A DNA stretch of 64,000 nt from Parabacteroides sp. TM07-1AC (GTDB taxonomy: Bacteria > Bacteroidota > Bacteroidia > Bacteroidales > Tannerellaceae): the NCBI RefSeq assembly GCF_003480915.1, contig NZ_QUKD01000004.1:339230-403229 (forward strand), written 5' to 3'. This document shows, in pieces, positions 27,223 through 37,600 of this stretch. The notes under the pieces are model-generated. The model ran no database searches. It saw only the letters and a list, made by a program, of their open reading frames with translations, and had not been told where the DNA came from. Positions within the stretch are counted from its first letter, which is position 1. Every line of letters begins with the position of its first letter. The position numbers and the translations under genes were made by a program.

Positions 27223-28026
27223 TTATCTAACCGCTTCCCGGATACGTACTAACCGGGTTAACAGACCTTCCAGCAAGTCTAACTGTAACATGTTCGCTCC
27301 GTCGGATTTTGCTTTAGCAGGCTCCGGGTGAGTTTCGATGAATAGTCCGTCGGTTCCTACGGCAATGGCTGCTTTCGCTATTGTCTCGATCAGGGCGGGC
27401 AGACCTCCTGTGACACCCGATGTCTGGTTGGGTTGTTGTAAGGAATGGGTGACATCCATGATGACCGGATAACCGAATTCCTGCATCTGAGGGATTCCGC
27501 GATAGTCGACAACCAGGTCTGTGTAGCCGAATGTTGTGCCTCGTTCGGTGATCATAACGTTGTCATTTCCTGCATCGGCCACTTTCTGTACGGCAAACTG
27601 CATGGCTCCCGGAGAAAGGAACTGGCCTTTTTTGATATTGACAATCTTTCCGGTCTTCGCTGCGGCAACCAACAGGTCGGTCTGACGGCAGAGGAAAGCC
27701 GGGATCTGAAGGACATCGACATATTCGGCAGCCATGGCTGCTTCGTGTGTTTCATGGATATCCGTAACGGTCGGAACGTTGAAAGTTTCGCTGACCTTGC
27801 GTAAGATCTTCAAGGCTTTCTCATCGCCGATCCCGGTAAATGAGTCCAGGCGGGAGCGGTTAGCCTTGCGGTATGAACCTTTAAAGATGTAAGGGATATT
27901 CAGCTTTTCGGTGATGCCCACAACCTTTTCTGCAATGCGCAGAGCCATATCTTCCCCTTCGATCACACACGGACCGGCCATCAGGAAGAAGTTGTCTTTA
28001 TTCTTAAAATCGTTAACTGTTATCAT
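27223..28026 (-). CDS. kdsA: 3-deoxy-8-phosphooctulonate synthase
   Basis: A 267-residue TIM-barrel enzyme joining PEP and arabinose 5-phosphate to make KDO 8-phosphate, the precursor of the lipopolysaccharide inner core. Signatures are LMAGPCVIEG, FKGSYRKANRSRLDSFTG, VTDIHETHEA, DVLQIPAFLCRQTDL and IKKGQFLSPGAMQ, with the final ETHPEPAKAKSDGANML. The metal-type Cys position common in some KdsA is not resolved here. It overlaps the 3' end of miaA by 14 bp on the same strand, so the two form one transcript. Confidence 0.96.
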   Translation of the reverse strand: MITVNDFKNKDNFFLMAGPCVIEGEDMALRIAEKVVGITEKLNIPYIFKGSYRKANRSRLDSFTGIGDEKALKILRKVSETFNVPTVTDIHETHEAAMAAEYVDVLQIPAFLCRQTDLLVAAAKTGKIVNIKKGQFLSPGAMQFAVQKVADAGNDNVMITERGTTFGYTDLVVDYRGIPQMQEFGYPVIMDVTHSLQQPNQTSGVTGGLPALIETIAKAAIAVGTDGLFIETHPEPAKAKSDGANMLQLDLLEGLLTRLVRIREAVR

Positions 28027-28954
28027 AATTGTTATGTTGTTTTAATAACTCCAATGTCCTTTCGATTTTCTCTTCTGTCGGCAGGGTCGCATCGATCCAA
28101 TGGATGGTGCATCCCCGGCGTTCCATTCCCCGGAACCAGGTCATTTGCCGTTTGGCAAACTGATGAATAGCTATCTCTAACTGAGAAACCATTTCTTCGT
28201 AAGAAAGTTCACCTATAATATATAATGTAAGGTATTTATATTCCAGACCGTAATAAATAAGGTCTTCCGGCTTGACACCCGAAGCAATGATACCTTTCAC
28301 TTCATCCACCATGCCCTCGTCGAGGCGGGCACGCAGTCGCCTGGATATTTTCTCCCTCCGCAGCTCCCTGTCGATATCTATGCCGATGATCAGACTGTCT
28401 ATCGGATCATACTCGTTCGCATCCGGAGCCTGTGTTTTGTAATATTCTTCAATCTCGATGGCACGGATCGCCCTCTGTGCCGAATCGACATCCGTCTTGT
28501 TGTGCAACACCTTGTAAGTCGCCAGAATCTCTTCCAGTTCAGCCAGCGATTTATTCTTCAACGATTCCCTTAACTCCGGATTCTGCGGAACATCCAGCAG
28601 TTTGTATCCTTTCAATACCGCTTCGATATACATCCCTGTTCCTCCGCAAAGGATCGGCAGTTTCCCTTTTTCCTGTATCGCCTGATAAGCGCGGAAAAAA
28701 TCATGCTGATATTCGAATACATTATATTTATATCCCGGATCACAGATGTCGATTAAGTGATAGGGGATTAGTTTGCCGTTTACGGTATAATCAGCCAGGT
28801 CTTTACCCGTTCCGATATCCATGCCGCGATAAATCTGACGGGAATCGGCGCTGATAATCTCCGTATCCAGTCGGTCGGCCAATGCTGCTGCAAAAGGTGT
28901 TTTGCCGGAAGCCGTCGGTCCAAGTATCGTTATAAGTTGATATGTTGTTCTCAT
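28013..28954 (-). CDS. miaA: tRNA dimethylallyltransferase
   Basis: A 313-residue enzyme adding an isopentenyl group to A37 of tRNAs reading U-starting codons. The P-loop GPTASGKT is at residues 12-19, followed by DSRQIYRGMDIGTGK and the YHLIDICDPGYKYNV segment. The tail FAKRQMTWFRGME is the usual MiaA C-terminal signature. A longer reading back to 29005 would start inside the gapA terminator hairpin, so I placed the start at the ATG of MRTTYQ (28954). It is cotranscribed with kdsA. Confidence 0.93.
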   Translation of the reverse strand: MRTTYQLITILGPTASGKTPFAAALADRLDTEIISADSRQIYRGMDIGTGKDLADYTVNGKLIPYHLIDICDPGYKYNVFEYQHDFFRAYQAIQEKGKLPILCGGTGMYIEAVLKGYKLLDVPQNPELRESLKNKSLAELEEILATYKVLHNKTDVDSAQRAIRAIEIEEYYKTQAPDANEYDPIDSLIIGIDIDRELRREKISRRLRARLDEGMVDEVKGIIASGVKPEDLIYYGLEYKYLTLYIIGELSYEEMVSQLEIAIHQFAKRQMTWFRGMERRGCTIHWIDATLPTEEKIERTLELLKQHNNYDNS

Positions 28955-28968
28955 GGGAACAAAGATAC

Positions 28969-29000
28969 AAAAAAAGCCGTCCCCTTTGCAGAGGACGGCT
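28969..29000 (-). terminator. Terminator of gapA
   Basis: On the minus strand GCCGTCC pairs with GGACGGC and is followed by seven T residues. It sits 24 bp after the gapA stop and 15 bp before the miaA start. Confidence 0.85.
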
Positions 29001-29023
29001 TCCATATACTGATTTGTATTTGA

Positions 29024-30046
<1,023 letters not shown>

Positions 30047-30073
30047 TTATTAAAAATATTACATAAAATCCAA

Positions 30074-30157
30074 TTAACAGCCACAAGGAGTTGCACATGA
30101 AGCCAATATCGTCAGCATTGCGGTGAATGCCATAAAGAGAATCAAATTATGTTTCAT
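30074..30157 (-). CDS. 27-residue putative small lipoprotein
   Basis: A short ORF upstream of gapA. The product is MKHNLILFMAFTAMLTILAS followed by CATPCGC: a charged start, a hydrophobic core, a lipobox LASC with Cys21 and a short Cys-rich tail of seven residues. It starts about 18 nt after the predicted transcription start and ends 48 bp before gapA, so it would be translated from the gapA mRNA. It is too short for most gene finders. The form fits a lipoprotein; function unknown. Confidence 0.55.
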   Translation of the reverse strand: MKHNLILFMAFTAMLTILASCATPCGC

Positions 30158-30181
30158 TTTTATCCTTGTTTTTAACGACTG

Positions 30182-30189
30182 CAAATTTA
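30182..30189 (-). promoter_or_regulatory. -7 box of the gapA transcript
   Basis: TAAATTTG on the minus strand is an exact TAnnTTTG match. Transcription would begin near 30175, upstream of the small lipoprotein ORF and gapA. Confidence 0.5.
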
Positions 30190-30234
30190 GTCCTATTTTT
30201 TTATTCTTCCTTTATAAAAAGGAGAAAAATATGT

Positions 30235-30262
30235 CCTCTAACATAAATTAAATGTTAGGAGT
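30235..30262 (-). terminator. Likely terminator of the YtxH/holin-like operon
   Basis: CTCCTAACAT and ATGTTAGAGG pair on the minus strand across a short A/T loop just after the stop at 30262, followed by a T-rich stretch about 8 nt later. Confidence 0.5.
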
Positions 30263-30648
30263 TATTTCTTTTTCTTAAACAGAAGATTCGTGAACCAGCT
30301 TTGGGCCTTTCGGATTCCCCATGTCAGCAAAAAGGGTCTGACAACATCCCAGGCAACCGGGAGCAGTCCTTGTGCTATGCTCAGATAATCGGCGAAACCG
30401 ATCGGGGTTGCCGGCTGGTCGTTTGTGGCGGCAATAGCGTCGGACGATTCTGTTTTTTTCGATTTAGTGTTTGGAAAGAGTAAGCCGGTAAAGCCGGAAA
30501 TCAACAGACTGCCTGCATTTTCCTGGATATACAAAAAATCGTCATTCAGTTTTTGTTCCTGTACGACACATTGCCTCCGGATCTGTTCTTTGTCAAAAAT
30601 CAGCTTCTCCAGCGGTGTCAGCGGCTTGTTTTGTCTCTGTTGTTGCAT
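30262..30648 (-). CDS. Hypothetical 128-residue protein of the YtxH/holin-like operon
   Basis: Not recognised. The N-terminal third is polar and Gln/Lys-rich (PLTPLEKLIFDKEQIRRQC), the middle has a short hydrophobic patch (GSLLISGFTGLLFPN), and the C-terminal part is amphipathic and ends in KKKK. Its start lies inside the end of the holin-like gene (56 bp overlap, different frame), which implies translational coupling. Being third in a YtxH/holin-like operon suggests an envelope-associated role, inferred only from context. Confidence 0.7.
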   Translation of the reverse strand: MQQQRQNKPLTPLEKLIFDKEQIRRQCVVQEQKLNDDFLYIQENAGSLLISGFTGLLFPNTKSKKTESSDAIAATNDQPATPIGFADYLSIAQGLLPVAWDVVRPFLLTWGIRKAQSWFTNLLFKKKK

Positions 30649-31003
30649 CGTCTTTTTCGTCGTTACCGTTTAATGCTGCAATCACAACGTTGAGAACGGT
30701 GTTGCAGATTCTTTGTTTGTTCATTATAATGAGTCCGATCAGGAGAAGATACAGCACTGCTACGAAAGCAAACCCGGTTCCCATCGAACCGAAAACGTCT
30801 CCCATGAAGAACCCTAGTGCCAGGAATATGAACAGGATGGCAAAGAAAGCCAGAAACAATAAGATTAAGCCATACGAAAGAACCGCGATCAACTGCCCGC
30901 TTCTCTCGTATGTGCTTAACTTTAAAAGTTCAAGCTTTAACTCTACGTAAGTTGAAACGTCTTCTTTCAGCTCACGAAAGATTTTTCCTGAATCTTTTTC
31001 CAT
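30593..31003 (-). CDS. Phage-holin-like membrane protein (holin superfamily III type)
   Basis: A 136-residue protein with two adjacent membrane helices (GLILLFLAFFAILFIFLALG and a second, FAFVAVLYLLLIGLIIM), a cytoplasmic helical N terminus (LKEDVSTYVELKLELLKL) and a charged Asp/Thr-rich tail. This layout matches PF07332-type proteins, which despite the name are usually chromosomal genes in Bacteroidetes and not phage lysis proteins. It follows the YtxH gene by 6 bp. It probably serves in envelope stress or membrane organisation (inference). Confidence 0.75.
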   Translation of the reverse strand: MEKDSGKIFRELKEDVSTYVELKLELLKLSTYERSGQLIAVLSYGLILLFLAFFAILFIFLALGFFMGDVFGSMGTGFAFVAVLYLLLIGLIIMNKQRICNTVLNVVIAALNGNDEKDDATTETKQAADTAGEADF

Positions 31004-31009
31004 AAATGA

Positions 31010-31231
31010 TTATTCAGCTACGATTTCTTCTGTAGCCTTTACAACTTCAGTCTTACCTTCTTTGTACTTGGCGAGAGCGGAATTAAAGCCTTCTTTTACT
31101 TTTCCAACTACACCGTTCAATTCTTCCAGTAACTGTTCTCTCTTATCGGTAGCTGCCAGATATCCGACTGCTGCACCTACTGCAGCTCCAACTACCAAAC
31201 CTAGTAATAATTTAGAATCTACATTTTTCAT
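31010..31231 (-). CDS. YtxH-domain protein
   Basis: A 73-residue protein with one N-terminal membrane helix that is Gly/Ala-rich (LLGLVVGAAVGAAVGYLAAT) and a charged helical tail (KYKEGKTEVVKATEEIVAE), the standard YtxH form. YtxH proteins are general-stress membrane proteins of unknown mechanism. It is the first gene of a three-gene operon with the holin-like and 128-residue proteins. Confidence 0.85.
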   Translation of the reverse strand: MKNVDSKLLLGLVVGAAVGAAVGYLAATDKREQLLEELNGVVGKVKEGFNSALAKYKEGKTEVVKATEEIVAE

Positions 31232-31319
31232 AACTCTTACATTTAAATGTGTCTACTAAAGTAACGCTTTTCTTTGGATGATAGTTTACTTCAGCATTAA
31301 CTTTTAATGTTAAATAAAG

Positions 31320-32171
31320 TTACTGTTTCTGCGTTTTGACTGCCACCCAGTTGTTTTTTTCTGTATGGGAGATGAGATTCAATCCGTTTCGTTTGCATTC
31401 GTCTTCGATGGCGGGAATGTCCTGTGTGTAGAACCCGCTCATAAAAAGTAGTGCTCCAGGCTTCATACAGCTGGTATAGTGTTGTATATCGTTCAAAAGT
31501 ATATTGCGGTTTATGTTGGCAAAGACGATATCGAATGTTCCGAAAGCCGGGATTTGTTCGGCTCCGCCCAATGCGACCTGTATGTTTTCGGTATTGTTCA
31601 GGCGGACATTCTCCAGCGCATTGTTGTAAGCCCATTCGTCGATATCGATACCGACCACCTTGCCGGCTTTTTTCATTTTGGCAAGGATGGCGAGAACAGC
31701 CGTTCCGCAACCCATATCGAGCAGGTCTTTACCTTCGAGGTCCAGCTTCAGCATTTCACTGATCATCAGGAAAGTCGTCTCGTGGTTACCTGTCCCGAAA
31801 GCCATTTTGGGGTCTATTATAATATTATATGTATAGCCTGGTTCCGGTTCGTGGAAAGAGGCGCGGATGATGCATTCGTTGCCGATGCGGATGGGCTTGA
31901 AGTAATTCTTTTCCCATTCCTCGTTCCAGTCCTTGCTTTCGATAAGTTGTTCGGTGTAACGGATCGTCACGTTTTCCAGAGGGAACTCTTTCAGTTTGTC
32001 GTCCAATGCCTTTACATTATATAATTGATCGGAGATATAAGCCTGCAGGCCGTCTTCGTTTTCAGTGAAACTTTCAAAACCGATCTCTCCCAGTTCGGAT
32101 GCCAGCACATCGCTGATGACCGTCGTTTCGATAGGCGATTCGTATGTAAATCTCAGTTCGTAATAGTTCAT
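31320..32171 (-). CDS. prmA: Ribosomal protein L11 methyltransferase
   Basis: A 283-residue SAM-dependent enzyme that trimethylates ribosomal protein L11. The N-terminal substrate domain (residues ~1-100) precedes the methyltransferase fold with motif I LLDMGCGTAVLAILA, an upstream IIDPKMAFGTGNHETT segment and FDIVFANINRNILL (N-I-N-R in place of the more common N-I-L). The region upstream (32172-32897) is long and non-coding, divergent from the ECF sigma gene. Confidence 0.92.
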   Translation of the reverse strand: MNYYELRFTYESPIETTVISDVLASELGEIGFESFTENEDGLQAYISDQLYNVKALDDKLKEFPLENVTIRYTEQLIESKDWNEEWEKNYFKPIRIGNECIIRASFHEPEPGYTYNIIIDPKMAFGTGNHETTFLMISEMLKLDLEGKDLLDMGCGTAVLAILAKMKKAGKVVGIDIDEWAYNNALENVRLNNTENIQVALGGAEQIPAFGTFDIVFANINRNILLNDIQHYTSCMKPGALLFMSGFYTQDIPAIEDECKRNGLNLISHTEKNNWVAVKTQKQ

Positions 32172-32310
32172 ATTTCTATTCTTTAATCATTTGCGGGGAC
32201 AAAGGTATCGAATATATTTAAATCGTTGGTTGTTCGCCGGATCAATTCTGTTATAAGAGCAGGTTTGGAACCTACTCCTACGAGGTTGGTTATATTGTTT
32301 CTCCAAAAAC

Positions 32311-32411
32311 TCGTTTAAAACGAACCCGCATTTCGTTTAAAACGAGTTTTTTTTCGTTTAAAACGGATTTTAAGCTCGTTTAAAACAAGTTTTCGCTCGT
32401 TTAAAACGAGA
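32311..32411. repeat. 21-22-bp-period CGTTTAAAACG palindrome array
   Basis: The palindrome CGTTTAAAACG (one copy CGTTTAAAACA) starts at 32312, 32334, 32355, 32377 and 32398, spaced 22, 21, 22 and 21 bp. Flanking bases differ between copies, including a T8 run and CGAACCCG. The array lies between the divergent prmA and ECF sigma genes, about 140 bp upstream of prmA. It could bind a dimeric protein on one DNA face at two-turn spacing, or form strings of hairpins. Confidence 0.85.
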
Positions 32412-32620
32412 TTTGGGTTCCCTGATTGACCTGTATGTATTATATTGTTGATAATTATCGAATTAGCTTCGATTTGATATAAAAAATAGAGCTACCCCGT
32501 TTCCGTGCTTAATATTACAAAAATACACAAAAACGTGAGAATAGGGCGATCGGTCTTCGTGAAAACTCCACTGTAAGAAAAATAATTGCCAGTATCAATA
32601 AGTATATTTTTCTGTAATTT

Positions 32621-32651
32621 TTGTATTTATATTTTTTGATACGTATCTTTG
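32621..32651 (+). promoter_or_regulatory. Promoter of the structured leader and ECF sigma gene
   Basis: TTG (32621-32623) and TATCTTTG (32644-32651) with a 20-bp spacer match the Bacteroidetes promoter. Transcription would start near 32658 and run through the palindromic leader into the sigma gene at 32898. Confidence 0.5.
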
Positions 32652-32670
32652 CCATACATACTGAAAAAAC

Positions 32671-32880
32671 GTAGAAGCGTTAAATATTATCCTATATTTG
32701 AAATCTGGACAATTTCATCACACTGGATAATATCCAAGATGCTCCTACGCCTATGTTGTTATATACTTACCTCAAGAAGGAATCTATATACAATCATAAG
32801 CGTGGGGCTATTGTATATTATAGTGTGATGGGCCGTCCAGAGCCTCAAATGTAATAATATCAATAGCTCCTACGCTTTCT
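32671..32880. repeat. Double-palindrome element upstream of the ECF sigma gene
   Basis: An imperfect inverted repeat of two ~80-bp arms (32671-32750 and 32800-32880) with a ~50-bp loop. Shared blocks include TCTGGAC/GTCCAGA, CATCACACT/AGTGTGATG and GCTCCTACGC against GCGTAGG-type sequence. Each arm is itself palindromic: GTAGAAGC...ATATTATCC at its start pairs with GGATAATATCC...GCTCCTAC at its end. The RNA could form a four-stem structure ending 18 bp before the sigma ATG. It may be a regulatory leader or a MITE-like insertion. Confidence 0.65.
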
Positions 32881-32897
32881 CTCTAAATTATACACTT

Positions 32898-33509
32898 ATG
32901 TTTGATGTTTCTTTGTTAGACCAGATAAAAGAAGGAAACCGGGAAGCTTTTAATAGTCTTTTTCGTTATTATTATCCCCGTGTTATGGCGTATACTGCTG
33001 CTATGGTGGAACAAGAGGTTGCTGAAGATATCGTTCAGGATGTTTTTTTATATGTATGGGAAAATCGCAGGAAGTTATATGCGGGAGAGGGTTTTCATTC
33101 CTACTTATTTCAATCGGCTTATACGCGTTGTCTGGATCATCTAAAGAAACAACAATCGGTAGGAAAATACAGTCTACATGTAGAAGAGGCTTATTTGAAG
33201 GAGTATAACGAATTATTTAAGGTAGAATCTTCTGTTATGGAAGATTTATATTCGAAAGATTTTTATAAACGGTTGTATGATTTGTTAGATCAACTGCCTG
33301 CTCAGCGACGTAAAGTCTTTATTCTGACTTATATAAATGGAATGAAAACAAAAGATGTTGCTACACAAACTCAAATACCACAAAGAACAGTGGAAAGTCA
33401 CATTTATCTGACTCTTAAATATTTGAAGGGAAAGATGTCTAAAAAAGACTTTTACCTGTTGTATATTTTACTACTTACAGAAGGAATGATTCTGAAAAAT
33501 ATTTCCTGA
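32898..33509 (+). CDS. ECF RNA polymerase sigma factor
   Basis: A 203-residue sigma-70 of the extracytoplasmic-function group expanded in Bacteroides. The region 2 part (GNREAFNSLFRYYYPRVMAY, EVAEDIVQDVFLYVWENR) is followed by the region 4 helix-turn-helix (LPAQRRKVFILTYINGMKTK then DVATQTQIPQRTVESHIYLT). It heads an operon-like series with FecR, SusC and SusD genes. In this architecture it should be held by the FecR protein and freed when the SusC receptor senses its glycan. Upstream lies an unusual structured leader. Confidence 0.95.
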   Translation: MFDVSLLDQIKEGNREAFNSLFRYYYPRVMAYTAAMVEQEVAEDIVQDVFLYVWENRRKLYAGEGFHSYLFQSAYTRCLDHLKKQQSVGKYSLHVEEAYLKEYNELFKVESSVMEDLYSKDFYKRLYDLLDQLPAQRRKVFILTYINGMKTKDVATQTQIPQRTVESHIYLTLKYLKGKMSKKDFYLLYILLLTEGMILKNIS

Positions 33510-33566
33510 TTATCTCCGTAGTTTTTCCCGTTCGTTCGTTTCGCTTATAAAAAGAGAAATTGACGA

Positions 33567-34547
33567 ATGACATTTGATTACGGACTTTTGGCAAAATATT
33601 TAGCAGGTGATATCTCTTCCGATGAAATGGAAGAGGTGATCGATTGGAGCAATTTGTCTTCTGAAAATAAAAAGATATTTTCGGAAGTGATGCGCTTGCA
33701 TGTTTCATGGGATACAATCCGTTATAAAGATACAGCCTTTGTCGATCAGGCTTTGATGGAAGTTAACAAAAAGATTGATGGTTTAAGTCGTAAACGGCTT
33801 CTGCATAAGGTTATGCAATATGCAGCAGTACTTTTGTTTTTGTTTTTCTCCTCTTATGGAGGTTATAAATATTTCAAGTCTGAGACACCTATAAGCATCG
33901 TCGTTAAGCCGGGTATTGACATCAAAAAAGTTGTACTTGCTGATGGAACATCTGTTTGGCTGAAAGGCGGATCAACGTTGAAATATCCGAAATCCTTTTC
34001 AAACGAAAGTCGTCAAGTTTCTTTGCAGGGAGAAGCTTTCTTTGAAGTGACGAAGAATATGAAAACCCAGGCGTTGTTTAATGTTTTTACCGATTATAAT
34101 ACGATTCAGGTAAGAGGAACTTCATTTGATGTCAAGGTGGATGAAAAAAATAAGACAGTTGAAACGATTCTAGTTAGTGGACGAATAGAAATGTTGGATA
34201 TGGAACGGAATAAAGTGATGGATGTCTCTCCGGGTGAAAAAGTAACGTATAGTTACAATGAAAATGAATATACGACAGAGGCGGTAGATATAAATATCCA
34301 GACGGCTTGGAGGTTAAGGCAGTTTGTTTTTGAGAATACGACTCTGCGCGAAATCGTAAATAAGTTATCCGTAAAATTTAATGTAAACATTAATATCGAA
34401 TCTTCAGCTCTTGCACAACGTAAATTTCGCTGTGTGATCAATGAAGACGAGGAGCTGGTCGATATTCTGAATCTGTTGGAATATCTGGCTCCGATCCGTT
34501 ATAAGGTGGAAGGTAAGGAAGTTTTTATATATGAACGAACTAAATAA
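33567..34547 (+). CDS. FecR-family anti-sigma factor
   Basis: A 326-residue inner-membrane regulator. A cytoplasmic N-terminal segment (residues ~1-85, DYGLLAKYLAGDISSDEMEEV, the sigma-binding type) is followed by one membrane helix (VMQYAAVLLFLFFSSYGGY, ~90-108). The periplasmic FecR domain contains IKKVVLADGTSVWLKGGSTL, then LKYPKSF and GEAFFEVTKN. The C-terminal DUF4974-type domain (FENTTLREIVNKLSVKFN) contacts the STN domain of the receptor. It follows sigma by 57 bp and precedes SusC. Confidence 0.95.
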   Translation: MTFDYGLLAKYLAGDISSDEMEEVIDWSNLSSENKKIFSEVMRLHVSWDTIRYKDTAFVDQALMEVNKKIDGLSRKRLLHKVMQYAAVLLFLFFSSYGGYKYFKSETPISIVVKPGIDIKKVVLADGTSVWLKGGSTLKYPKSFSNESRQVSLQGEAFFEVTKNMKTQALFNVFTDYNTIQVRGTSFDVKVDEKNKTVETILVSGRIEMLDMERNKVMDVSPGEKVTYSYNENEYTTEAVDINIQTAWRLRQFVFENTTLREIVNKLSVKFNVNINIESSALAQRKFRCVINEDEELVDILNLLEYLAPIRYKVEGKEVFIYERTK

Positions 34548-34644
34548 AAGAATGCCTATGATAAAATAATTGGGAGTGAAAAAAAGACTATACAATGCAA
34601 TTTTTTAACTGAGAAAAAAATACTAACATTATCAAATCACGTGT

Positions 34645-37600
34645 ATGATTAAAAAAGTTTCTATTGCTACATTAGCAATGTTTTTGGCTGCATCGTCCAT
34701 GACGGCAACAAACGATGCTGAATCTTTGTATGTGAATTTGGCATTGACGCTTAATCGGACTACGGTCGGTGCTGTTATACAAAGTATTAGTAAACAAACT
34801 GGATATGAGTTTTCTTATGATGAAAGTTTATTAGGGAGGAAGATCTCTAAAGTTTCTGTCAACATGGAAAATACACATATCGAGAATGTGTTGAAAGAGG
34901 TTTTCAGGAATACAGGTATTTCATATAAGATTGTCAACAATCGTGTTTTTCTGAAGGATGAAACGAGAAAATCGGCTCAGCCTGTTGGGGCTGTTGGGGG
35001 TGAAGTTTCTCAACAGAAAAAATCAGTAACAGGTGTTGTTATCGACAATACAGGTTTGCCCGTTATTGGTGCAAATATTGTGGTGAAAGGTAGCACAGAT
35101 ATAGGAACGATAACAGATATAGATGGGAATTTTCAGTTGGATAATGTCCCCGATGGAGCTACTTTGTTGGTTACTTATATCGGTTATATTGAACAATCGG
35201 TTTTGATAACAAATGATAAAAAGGCCTATCAGATCACATTACATGAAGATACACAAAAGCTGGACGAAGTGGTGGTGGTAGGATATGGTGTACAAAAGAA
35301 GGTGAATATGACCGGTTCAATCTCCAATGTGAAGGCTGATGAATTGTCGGTTATTCCGAATACCAACTTATCCAACTCCCTGGCTGGACGTGCTCCAGGA
35401 GCTACGATCAGAGGTAACTCAGGGTTGATGGGAGCTTCTTCTGAAATCCGCCTGCGTGGTGGTTTTGGCGATCCTTTGTTTGTTATCGATGGAGTGATCC
35501 GCGATAAAGAGGCATTTGATAATTTGGAACCCTACGAAATTGACCAGTTGAGTTTTCTGAAAGATGCCGCTTCGGCTTCTATTTACGGATCGGCTGCCGG
35601 TAACGGGGTTGTGCTGGTAACCACGAAAGGTGGTACAAAGAACTCGAAGCCGGTGTTCAACTATCAAGGATCTTACGCATTTAGTAAATCGACTCAGGAG
35701 TTGTTTGCCGACCGATGGACAGCGATTGATGACTTGAACTATCAGAATGCCGTAGCCCGTTTCCAGGGAACGAAAGAACCTAATGGCGAAGCTGAATATG
35801 CGTATTTCCGCGACAACAACATCAATTATAATGTAAACGATTATATTTGGCAGAATCCTTGGAATACGAAACATTCTTTGAGTGTAACAGGAGGTAGCGA
35901 AAAGGTACAATATTATGTGATGGGATCTTTCCTGGCAGAAGAAGGTTCTTATGTCTCTTTGGAAAACAAGAAGTTCTCTTTGCGTTCGAACTTGACCGTC
36001 GAGTTGAGTAAATATATCAAAATGAATGTAAACCTGGATGCAAATCAGTCTAACGACAGACGTTTCTATTGGCCGTTCTCTGATGATGATGACCAGGCTG
36101 TATATGATTTGTATCGTTGTACATTCAATGCGATGAAGACGACCCCGTTTTATTCTAACTTGGATGGAACTCCTTCTGCTACTATTACAGATTATCCTAT
36201 TTATCAGGATTATGGATCATGGCAGGGATGGAACCCGGTAGATCAAGTAGTGGGCAATCGTTATTTGAAAACGCGTCGTCGTAATATGAATGGCATTGTT
36301 TCGTTTGATTTTAATCTTGATTTTATCACGAAAGGTTTGAGTACGAAAATCATGGGTAGCTATATTGGTCACGATTATTCTCGTAAAAGATTTATGACTT
36401 TCCAGAAGAACTATAAGTTTCAGCAGGCTGATCCTGAAGGAAACCGCTTTTTACCGGCTCCGCTGAACCTGAATGAATATAATACATTCAACTTTTCTCA
36501 GAATTATGAGAATTTGGATTATCGTATGAAGCAGTTGTGGACAGAACAGTTTAACTGGTTTGTAAACTATGCAAATACATTTGGAAAACATGACGTAGGC
36601 GGTATGATTGTATTTGAACAAGCTGCCAATGGAGGAGAATGGACACAGGCTAAAGCCGAACAGCCGTTGAGTAATCTTGATCAGATGTTCAATTATTCAC
36701 AAGATGCCGAACGTTGTTTTGGAGATGCTGAAGAATATACGGGAGGACGTCTGTCATGGATTGGTCGTTTCAATTATACGTTCGACCAGAAGTATATAGC
36801 AGAATTCTCTTTCCGTTATGATGGAAATACGCTGTTCCCGGATGGACATCGTTGGGGATTCTTCCCGTCTGTATCTGCTGCATGGAGAATCAGCCAGGAA
36901 CCGTTTATGGAAAAAGCTTCCAGCTGGTTGAGCAATTTGAAGTTGCGTGCCTCTTATGGTACAACAGGTAATGACTTGGATTTGAGTAAAGATCCGATTG
37001 ATAAGATTACTGCTTTTTCTTATTTACAAAAGTATAATACGGGTGAAGCCTATATCTTTGGCAGCAATTTGGGTAGTACGATTACACCGGGTGCTACGCC
37101 TAACCCGACATTGACTTGGGCTACTTCTACGACTTATAATGGTGGTATTGACTTTGGTTTCTTCAATAACCGTTTATCAGGTACTTTTGATGCTTTCTAT
37201 CGTAAAGAGGTAGATATTCTGGGACCACGTACGGTGACCATCCCGAGCACTTATGGACAGACATTGGCTCCTGAGAATTATGCAGAACGTTCATGGAGAG
37301 GTGGCGAGTTGGCTCTTACCTGGATGGATAAGGCTGCTAATGGATCCATTGATTATTCTGCGTATGTCAATTTAGGTTTTGCACGTGATAGATGGGATGT
37401 GTTGGATGTGGCTGCTACTTATAAAGAGGGTGGAGCTCTCTATGCGTTGTCTCCTGTAGGAAAGCCTGAGGGTATTTTGACAGGTCTGATTGCAGATCAT
37501 TTGTTGACAGACCAGGCTGAGGTAGATGCGCTGAAAGCACAGGGATTTAAGCAATATGGACGTGATCCGTATTTGGGTGGTATTTTGTATAAAGATACAC

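Noticed and set aside
28955..29005. An upstream extension of miaA by 17 residues
   Set aside because: The start would fall inside the gapA terminator hairpin, and the extra residues precede the normal MiaA N terminus.
31297..31710. A 137-codon ORF inside prmA
   Set aside because: Alternative frame of a clear gene with Arg-rich composition; no independent support.
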